Positions 57,000 through 64,000 of a DNA stretch of 64,000 nt are shown here, piece by piece. The position numbers and the translations under genes are program-made. This DNA comes from Saturnia japonica (lineage: Eukaryota > Arthropoda > Insecta > Lepidoptera > Saturniidae). The stretch spans positions 1 to 64,000 of the forward strand of contig CM065318.1 of assembly GCA_033032175.1 (NCBI GenBank), written 5' to 3'. The notes below the pieces were generated by a model. The model was not told the origin of the DNA, did not search any database, and saw nothing but the letters and a program-made list of their open reading frames with translations. The stretch's first letter is position 1. Every line of letters begins with the position of its first letter.

Positions 57000-57539
57000 T
57001 TGCCAAAGTCAAAGCGGGCAGGGCCTGATCGTGCACTGCCAAAACCAACTAAGCCTATGCCAGCAGGCATATTCCTAGCAGCAGCTAGGAATGTGACGAC
57101 AGCTACTACCACTTCTCTGGAAATGGAATGGGTTCCTCTCTCAGCATCAGCTCCTGCTGAGGCCCAGTCGGTGTCGGAGGAGGCTACGTGGACAACGGTA
57201 GTACGTCGCCCAAAAAACAAAAAGAAGAAGGAAGCTTTGTTCCCTGTTAAAAAGGGGCCCAAGGCTAAGCGCAAGTCTCCCGCCCTCCCACGCTCTGCTG
57301 CAATTATAATAACACTGCAGCCATTGGCGGTGGAAACGGGGATTGGGCTTGGGATCATGGGACTCGGACCGCGTATAGTGGGAGCGGCGGCGGCTCTTGG
57401 TCGGCTCCTCCCGAACTCGGGAGGGCCTGGCATGAGCTGCCGACGCCTTTATGTGGGAGTCGTGCGGAGCATGGCAGTCTATGGGGAACCGATTTGGGTG
57501 GATGCTCTTGGCGCCACAAGCAGACGTGTGCTGTCGTAG
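57000..57539 (+). pseudogene. Fused ORF1/RT remnant of the R1-clade LINE
   Basis: A 179-codon frame joins ORF1 sequence to the last part of ORF2 without interruption at about residues 115-125. Intact R1-type elements have several kilobases between these regions. It is open only by chance and lacks both catalytic endonuclease and RT motifs. Confidence 0.8.
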
Positions 57540-57610
57540 ACGCCGTCCGCCCGGTCCTCGAACAGTAGATAAACAGGGACCGGGGCTCCCTGACGTTTAG
57601 GCTTGTTCAG

Positions 57611-57985
57611 GTGCTATCCGGACATGGCTGCTTCGGATGGTACCTGCACAAAATAGCCCGCAGAGAGCCCACCACCGCGTGTCACGAGTGCGGTGCTGTG
57701 GAAGACACGGCGCAGCATACTTTTTCTGAGTGTGCTGCGTGGGACGAGCAGCGCCACGCTCTAACCGCGGTGGTAGGAGGGGACCTCTCGCTGCTGAGTG
57801 TAGTGAGAGCCATGCTCGACAGTGAGGGTTCGTGGCATGCGATAGTCTCCTTCTGCGAGGACATCATCTCGCAGAATGAGGCCCCGGAAAGGGTCCGCAA
57901 CGGAGGTCCCTTAAGCAACCCTCTCCGACAAAGAAGACCGGGTGGTCGGAGGAGGCGATTCATTCGCCAACTCCCGCCACCCTAG
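57611..57985 (+). pseudogene. R1-clade ORF2 C-terminal zinc-finger region
   Basis: The frame contains HGCFGWYLHKIARREPTTAC and CX2CX8HX5C (CHECG...QHTFSEC), then VVGGDLSLLSVVRAMLDSEG, and ends FIRQLPPP. It marks the end of ORF2. A frame disruption at 57540-57610 separates it from the preceding piece. Confidence 0.85.
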
Positions 57986-58228
57986 ACGAACCAGGGGAGA
58001 CGGGTCGGGGGGCCCGTCTTCCCATTGCACAGGTTCGGCGGACGGAGGAGGCAGCTAGGGTTTACTGAGCTGTCTCCTATTTAGGCCGGGGCCCGGCATT
58101 GCCGGGACGGCCGTCGGGGCGACACGGTAGTATGCTACCTGCAGATCCCGCGTCGCCCCATCGTGGCGGCGGATGGTACACCGTTGAGTTTTAGTGAGTA
58201 GGAGTCTCACATAACACGTTAAAAAAAA

Positions 58229-59500
58229 AACAATCCTTAAGTTTAGGGCCACTAAATGAAAAAAAAAAGGTCGACAGAAGTGATAACTTAAAGTAATCTA
58301 AGTTGAACTATTTAATATTGAAATTGTTTAACTTGAGAAAAGCTTAGGTTATTACTTAAATTTATGTATAATATAATATATTAATATGATAATGTGAGGA
58401 ATAGTTATTTACTAATAAAATCTTTTATTGATTATAAAATATGTTTTATCCTTAGTTACAATTCTTGAATATGTAAATCAGAACACTGAGTAGAGCAGGG
58501 AAGCCAGACAGAGTGGCGCCGTAACGCGTTACGTTACGAAGCGGTTTACCCTCCCTTAAGAAGTTATTATATATCCCTTAAAATATATTCACTTTTTGTT
58601 CACATCCGTGTTTTAGTTGATTAATAGAACAAAAAATGTTTATTGTAACATAACTATAATAATTACATGTATTGTCGCGCTAACTTTTTTGATCACATTA
58701 GTGAGAACGTTCAATATGTACAGTATTTTTATATAATATTATAGTTTTTGCAGCGCACGCGAAGAAAGCATATTATTAAGCAATTTTTTATGCTTTTATC
58801 ACAGCTTTGTGTATATTATATTTGTGATGAATAAGTTAATTTTTCAAATTATACCTATAGCCTATGTTACTCGCTGATACTGTACCATTATATTGGTGAA
58901 AGAATTTTTAAAATTTTGATCGGACTCATATTGCTAAAAACAAAATGACTCAATTGGCAACAGAGATCAATAAATTAAAAAAAAATAACAAACCACAACA
59001 TGTCACTTCAAAATCCCGCCAAAAACTCCAATCGCCCATAAATTATCGTTATTTATAAATTAATTATGGAATTGCTTTTTTATTGTATTCAAAAGTTTAA
59101 TAATACAGGAACCCTATGGAACTTTGGCGTGTTCAATAATAACGCTAGTCAGTAGGGCTATAGCACATTTACTTTGTAATAAAATAATATAGGTTTTAGT
59201 ACATAATATGACGTGAAACCAACCGTCTTAATTTCATATGTCTCTCTGATATGTCATCACCTAAGTGTTTTTAATATTAACGATTAGAAACAGCCAGTAC
59301 AAAAATAGTGGCGAATGAGGCGCCACAGAACCATTAATTTACTCAATGAATGTAACGCACCTCCCTCGCCTACGGAACTATTTAGGCAGTGTATAAGAAT
59401 TATAATACTTTTAAAAGTTTAAAGAATGTTCTTACATAGAATACCAAATATTCGGAGGATAAAAGGTCGTAAAACAATATGAAAAACAAAGTAAATAATT
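58229..59500. other. AT-rich intergenic
   Basis: No gene recognised. The 'gtggcgccgtaacgcgttacgttacgaagcgg' stretch near 58515-58547 looks like part of a dispersed repeat with self-complementary TAACGCGTTA, but it is unassigned. Confidence 0.35.
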
Positions 59501-60300
59501 AATAAAAATGGGATTTTATTAAATTGTGTCTATAGCCCCTGTAGTATTAAACCACAATTCTGCCAGTGTCATGAAGTTTTCAGGCCAAAAACGAAGGCAA
59601 TCTTGAAAAAATTTGGAAGGCTAAGTGGCTGAACAGCCATGAAACAAAATCGAAGTTAATTAACACTAGCAACTAATATCTAAAACAAAAATAACACGAC
59701 GAATCACAAATACTGTTAGTATAAGTTGTCTACATAAATAGAGAGGAGGGCATCTCTGGGTGAGGATTTTATGGCTCCTAGGATACAGCGAAGGCATTTA
59801 CTGCATTTTTTAAAGTTTTGGAATGGCTACCTTATTGTGTGTATCTAATCTGGATGTCTGTGGATGATAGCATTGTAGATAATTTTTTGAGAGAAAGGGT
59901 GAGCTAGGAGCAGAGAATGTTTATGTTTTTCTCACATTTTTCAGTAAAGTGTTCACAGTGTGACGCACCATACAGCTTAGAGTCACGTCACGCACCAAGG
60001 AATTTAACTATATTTGTCTGGCGAATAAGTTGATCATCACCTACTTTAATGTCAACTGTAGGAATATTTTGTAAAAACGACGACCGAGCTCTTAGGTATG
60101 GATAAAGACACACCATGGTCATTGCATCAGCAACTCGGGGATTGAAGGGCAGAGCTCAATCGAGAGCATGCATCTGCTGCAGAACTATATAAATTCAAGT
60201 CATCAGCGTATTGTAGAAGAGAACAGCAAGGGTTAACTACCTGGTCAAGATCTTTGGTATAAATTCTATATAGCAGAAGGCTAAAAATAGATTGATATTT
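59500..60300 (-). pseudogene. Decayed LINE reverse transcriptase (antisense)
   Basis: On the minus strand, RT block order is readable through stops: SLLLYRIYTKDLDQ (near 60280-60240), LQYADDLNLY with the catalytic YADD (about 60217-60190), then downstream connection/thumb fragments (FQNFKKCSKCLRCILGAIKSSPRDALL near 59820-59740). No intact frame remains. The family is Jockey-like or similar; I cannot be more exact. Confidence 0.6.
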
Positions 60301-61993
60301 TTAAAATAAAAGATTTTTATTGAACATCCCTATCGAACACCGACGTCATTGCGTCTTTAATACCTTATTAATATTAAGGCAGAGCGAACTAACTACTCTC
60401 TATTACTACTCGAACAATTCGAGTCATTTTACAATTTCACTCCAATGTACGAGTCACTCGAGTTGTTTATCTCCAAACCAATGATTTTGTAATTACATTA
60501 GGTAAGTACTTTATTATCATCACTCATTTTGAAAGCAAAACAAACACAAAGTATTTATATTTTAATGACGTTCAAACAAACAAAATAAACAACATCACAT
60601 CGCACATCGCTGACAATAATAAAATTTATCTCGCTAAACTGTACACACGTGTTCATAACGAATATAGCAACGCATCGGCGGGTCACCGATTGGAGGATAT
60701 CCGCGCCTATCTTCATTCATTGCCTTGGAAAATTATAAACGTATTTTTTTTATACGAATTTTATAAATGAAAAATAAACGAATTATTTACACGCAAACTC
60801 CTTAATTAAAACGTTTAATAATTCAATACGTACAATAATACTTTTTGTATGCAAACAGGTTACCTACCGGTTTGCCTTGGTGAGTGACTCGCAGCGTTGC
60901 CAGAGCGCTACTTTTGTAACATTTTGTGTTAGGTACTTTTGACCCTGTTGCGTTACTTGTTACTTTTCGTGGTGGAACATAATTTGCAAAAAAAAATGCC
61001 ATCCAAAAACGTATAGTCGTTATATAGACGACACATTACAGACAGACGCCCTTGTAGAATGCTTAAATTAAACAATAAATAATCTAATATAAATTTATAA
61101 TAAAACAGTCTGAATTTTAAGTTTTAGTTGTAAGTAACTATGTATAACTAGTTAGGTACATAAACTACTTTCTTTTGTGTATGAACTACTTCAGTATCAA
61201 ATCAAGTAATATTGTTTGAAAACCTAAGGTTTTTTTATTTACTCACTTTAATACCTTAGGTTCTTTTGATATTTCGAGAACTTCCCAAAAATTTGTAGGA
61301 TTTTTTTTTGTCATAATATAGGTAGGTACCTAAATAGAGGCGTTTATTTTTTGTTTTAATTTCACTTGATGTATCGGCTTAGACACAATGTCTAGTTTTC
61401 AGCAACGTTATTTAGAAAAGTGAGATCAAATACCCGAATTTTCTTCGTTTTTATGAAAAATGGTATTTTATTTGTTAAATTGTCTTTTATACGTCTGTAT
61501 ATTACATTTTTTTAAAGTGACCTCAGTATTTTCGTAAAATTTTATCTGGTCTTACAGGTCGCTCTTTCATTCCCGCACTCACGAAAAGGTGAAAAGCAAT
61601 AAGGGAGGTAGATAAACCCGAACCATGCACTGTCACTGCAAGCAGTAAGTTTGTTTTGCAAACCTTGCCTACTGAGCTAAGTGGTAAATAGTGAATAAAT
61701 AGATACCGAGTGTAGACAAAGCAATTGACATTATAATAGTTTTATTAATGTTGCTCAATAACAAGGTATGATAAGTACTAATTACGTTTTTCCGACAATC
61801 AAGAGAATGCGTCACTTTTGTGATCAATAGCAAATGGCAGTACTGGTGACTCGAAACCGAGAGCTCGATTCACAATTTTTATTACTCGAATACGTTTTTT
61901 TTCCGATGTTACTCAAGTAAAAGTAGTCTCGAGTCGCATCACTACGAAGTTTTAGATATTGGAGGTGGTCGGATATTAATGATACTTGGGGTA
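60301..61993. other. AT-rich intergenic
   Basis: No gene recognised. A hairpin AACCTAAGGT...ACCTTAGGTT lies near 61222-61261. At 61931-61944 'gagtcgcatcacta' resembles a hAT terminus, but no partner end was found. Confidence 0.35.
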
Positions 61994-62199
61994 GGGAGGT
62001 TCAAGGTCGAGGCACTATGTCTGGAACCTCCTCGTGGTGTGCCCCGGGTAACGGCGGCCGCTACACGGCCGACGGCTAATACCAGACCGACGGCGTTCCT
62101 CCCCTGTACCCCTCTGCTCATCAGAGGAGACTGGGGATGGGGCAAGAGTGGACCTGCTTCGGCTCGTCCACTACGGACGGACTCGTCGTTGACGGCGGA

Positions 62200-62768
62200 G
62201 GAGGAAGCAAACCTCCTTAAAAAATTGAGAGGATACAACCTCTTTAAAAAATCGCTGACGGCGGTGTAGTAAACCACCTTAAAAAACCACGGACGGACTG
62301 TGGTGGAGTAAACCGCCCTTTAAAAAATCACGGACGGACGGTGGAAGACAACCACCTTAAAAAATTACCGAGGAAGAAAACCTCGTTAAAAAATTACTGG
62401 CCGGAGGTGGAGAAAACCACCAGCATAAAAAATCAAGGACGGGCTGTGGAAGGAAACCACTTAAAAAAATAACCGGACGGTTGAGGATGAGCACCTCGTT
62501 AAAAAATCAAAGCCGGATTTGTCGAGGACGGACGGGAGCTTAATGACGGCAGAGGAGGAAACCTCTATAAAAAAACAAACGACAGGACTGGTGGGGGAGG
62601 GGGTGCGTTCATTCGCCTCCTTCTCCTGCCGTTTCATGGACGGCAGAGAAAACCTCGGTAAAAAATCAGAGCCGGGCTAGCGGGGTGGGGGTGCGTTCAT
62701 TCGCCCCTTACTCCCGCCATATGCTAAACATTATGGCAGAGACAGAGGAGAAAACCTCTATAAAAAGC
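62200..62768 (+). repeat. Array of about 12 mini-hairpins, most followed by (T)TAAAAAA
   Basis: Each unit is a 4-5-bp G-rich/C-rich stem with a 6-8-nt A-rich loop, then TTAAAAAA or a variant. Stems vary in a compensatory way: GGAGG/CCTCC (62200-62216), AGAGG/CCTCT, GGTGG/CCACC (three units), CGAGG/CCTCG, GTGG/CCAC, GAGG/CCTC. The A-boxes start at about 62217, 62243, 62279, 62320, 62357, 62386, 62426, 62461, 62499, 62567, 62659 and 62760. Spacings are not multiples of three, so this is not a coding repeat. Confidence 0.8.
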
Positions 62769-62830
62769 CCAACGCCGGGTGGGTGGGGGACAGGGGTGGT
62801 TCATCCGCCTCCTTCTCCTGCCAGGCCGAA
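62590..62830 (+). repeat. Three copies of a 90-100-bp unit in the 3' half of the element
   Basis: 'ggggtgcgttcattcgcctccttctcctgcc' at about 62600 recurs near 62688 and 62794 with small changes. It corresponds to the last codons of the R1 ORF2 (FIRQL.P, 'gattcattcgccaactcccgcc' at 57957). Hairpin units sit between the copies. Confidence 0.75.
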
Positions 62831-63051
62831 CTAAGGGGAGATGGGTCGGGGGGCCTGTCTCCTCATTGCACTGGTTTGGCGGACGGGGAGACAGTTCGTT
62901 CACTGGGCTGTCTCCGTCAGCGGGCGGCTCTTCCGGGCCTTGCCTTTTAGTGAGTGGGAGTCTTACATAACCACTCGTCCCCCCGGGCGAGTGTGTACCC
63001 ATGATGGGTTTACCCTCCACGTTAAAAAAAAAAAAGGGAGGTTCAAGGTCG

Positions 63052-63658
63052 GCATCGCGTTACTTAAAATTATTGTATTACAAACATCCACAGACTACGG
63101 TAGCCCGTTACTATCAGGCGGGCTGTATGCTTGTTTGCCACCTTAGTTGTTTAAAAAAATATTTCACTAGTGTCATACAATTAGGAATATTATTGAACTA
63201 GTGGAATTCAAATACTGTCTTTAGTTTTACTATCTATACTAATATAAACCAAAGACATTGTTTTATTTGCACATTCAGAACATTCTAACCTTTGGAACTA
63301 AAACAAGTTAGATTCCCTTCACGCTACGATTTTAACAACCAATGAACAAATCTGACTTATATAATACAAATGGACCAATCTCCCGGCGGACTGTGTCCCG
63401 CATCCGCAGCCGCAGCACTGCCATCAGATCCTACCTGCGGTACGACACCCTGTTAAAATAAAATTGTATTTCCTGCACCAAGACATTTATAAATAATGCA
63501 TCCCTTGCACCATCCCGTGGGACTGATTCAACAGAGTAAGGAAAAAGTGGACTGAAGAGCACACCGCACTCCCTAGTACAAGAGCCTAGTGAACAGTAAA
63601 GTTATTTGATTTGGTGTCAGCTCCATTCAGTGAGAGTGAGTAGTAGTGCCGGTCGCGG
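63052..63658. other. Spacer and probable 3' UTR of the ERMP1-like gene
   Basis: No gene recognised. The part adjoining 63658 should be the 3' UTR of the minus-strand gene at the right edge. Confidence 0.4.
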
Positions 63659-64000
63659 TCACACCCGGTACAGCTGCAGGTGAACGGCCCAGCCCGTGGG
63701 TGCCACCCACGCCGGCAGCCGCTCCAGCAGCTGTCGGTGCACCTCATGCGTCTTCTGCTCCCCGAACAGACTGTGCCCCGCCACGGACACGTCCGCCCAC
63801 CGCGCACCACCCTGCATGTCGCCCTCCGCGCCCAACGAATGTCGCAAGTGCAGGTCCACGTGCCAGAGTGCGGGCGCTCGCGCCTCGTGCAGCGTGAAGA
63901 AGTAGGTGTCGCGAGCGGAACCGTGGCGGCGCGTCGGGCGCGGCGTCTCCACTGCGCTCGACCACGACAGCTTCACGCCCGGCACCGGCGACACTATCAG
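63659..64000 (-). CDS. ERMP1-like M28 metallopeptidase, C-terminal exon (partial)
   Basis: The minus-strand frame is open from the window edge to TGA at 63661-63659, about 113 codons. It reads DTYFFTLHEARAPALWHVDLHL, DVSVAGHSLFGEQKTHEVHR, then LLERLPAWVAPTGWAVHLQLYRV at the terminus. The ending (L..LP.W..P..W...L..Y..), preceded by a histidine-containing strand, resembles the luminal C-terminus of endoplasmic reticulum metallopeptidase 1 (ERMP1), a multi-pass ER membrane peptidase. The catalytic M28 domain and membrane segments would lie outside the window. Identification rests only on this C-terminal pattern. Confidence 0.5.
   Translation of the reverse strand: MIVSPVPGVKLSWSSAVETPRPTRRHGSARDTYFFTLHEARAPALWHVDLHLRHSLGAEGDMQGGARWADVSVAGHSLFGEQKTHEVHRQLLERLPAWVAPTGWAVHLQLYRV

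Larger units (their letters stand above)
57000..58228 (+). mobile_element. R1-clade LINE copy with large internal deletion
   Basis: An ORF1-like N-terminal part (PKSKRAGPDRALPKPTKP; TWTTVVRRPKNKKKK; AAIIITLQPLAVETGIG) runs in one frame, near 57340, straight into the C-terminal end of an R1-type RT (LGRLLPNSGGPGMSCRRLY, VRSMAVYGEPIWVDAL). A second frame (57611-57985) holds the typical terminal zinc motif CHECGAVEDTAQHTF...C. The 3' UTR ends in an A run at 58219-58228. The first codon is TTG, so the copy is 5'-truncated. Confidence 0.85.
62010..63035 (+). mobile_element. R1-like non-autonomous retroelement with mini-hairpin array
   Basis: The element ends in an A tail (63024-63035) and is flanked by a 16-bp duplication GGGAGGTTCAAGGTCG (61994-62009 and 63036-63051), the hallmark of target-primed retrotransposition. 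Its 3' part (about 62790-63020: 'gagatgggtcggggggcctgtct', 'ctcattgcactggtttggcggacgg', 'ttttagtgagtgggagtcttacataac') matches the 3' UTR of the R1-clade LINE at 57985-58220. It should therefore use that machinery. The body has no protein-coding potential but carries repeated small hairpins (62200-62768) and three copies of a 90-100-bp unit. Confidence 0.85.

Noticed and set aside
61860..61944. hAT terminal repeat
   Set aside because: 'GTCGCATCACTA' resembles a hAT end, but no matching left end or 8-bp duplication was found.
62200..62768. CRISPR-like or coding tandem repeat
   Set aside because: Units are not identical, spacers are irregular, the array sits in a eukaryotic retroelement, and spacings are not in multiples of three; a structural array explains it better.

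Overview
This is eukaryotic, almost certainly lepidopteran (moth or butterfly), nuclear DNA. The coding exons are GC-rich and separated by AT-rich introns with canonical GT/AG borders. The genes are insect-like, and the mobile-element load (Jockey, R1, RTE, BEL/Pao, Gypsy, mariner, Tc1, Transib, hAT, Merlin remnants and short retroelements ending in a 'GCGAAGCCGCGGGCACAGCTAGT'-type tail) is typical of Lepidoptera. No CRISPR array, rRNA or convincing tRNA was seen.

Genes, left to right. Basigin (Bsg) lies on the minus strand, 21210 to 8520. Its exons splice into a 287-residue protein with a signal peptide, two Ig domains and a membrane anchor, and an extra phase-compatible 297-nt Ig-domain exon sits in its first intron. 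G protein beta-5 (minus strand, 41216-37655) is complete in three exons (353 residues). Pch2/TRIP13 (plus strand, 45221-46480) is a single-exon AAA+ ATPase. TMEM209 (minus strand, about 54793-48197) is recognisable from its C-terminal exons back to its first membrane segment; its first exon was not found. The last exon of an ERMP1-like M28 metallopeptidase (minus strand) runs off the right edge. These genes are unrelated housekeeping or signalling genes and show no operon-like logic.

Mobile elements fill most of the rest. 1-5156 is a nearly full-length Jockey-type LINE inserted inside a Ty3/Gypsy integrase (5157-5891). Bsg introns hold a LINE tail, a mariner, a 322-bp MITE and a Merlin remnant. 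25262-26045 is an internally deleted Jockey copy. 27739-35822 is an 8.1-kb Transib (RAG1-family) transposon with a CGGCG target duplication, CACAGTG termini and about 580-bp inverted repeats, and it has been invaded by a BEL/Pao element. A second, interrupted mariner lies in Gbeta5 intron 1. A decayed RTE LINE fills 42-43.5 kb. A 277-bp-arm foldback follows Pch2. A Tc1 element ends 12 bases from a TMEM209 splice acceptor. 55065-56722 is a hAT-type element with an 8-bp target duplication. 57000-58228 is an internally deleted R1-clade LINE.

The most unusual object is at 62010-63035: a poly(A)-ended R1-like non-autonomous element with a 16-bp target duplication. It contains about twelve irregularly spaced mini-hairpins whose stems vary by compensatory changes, most followed by a (T)TAAAAAA box.
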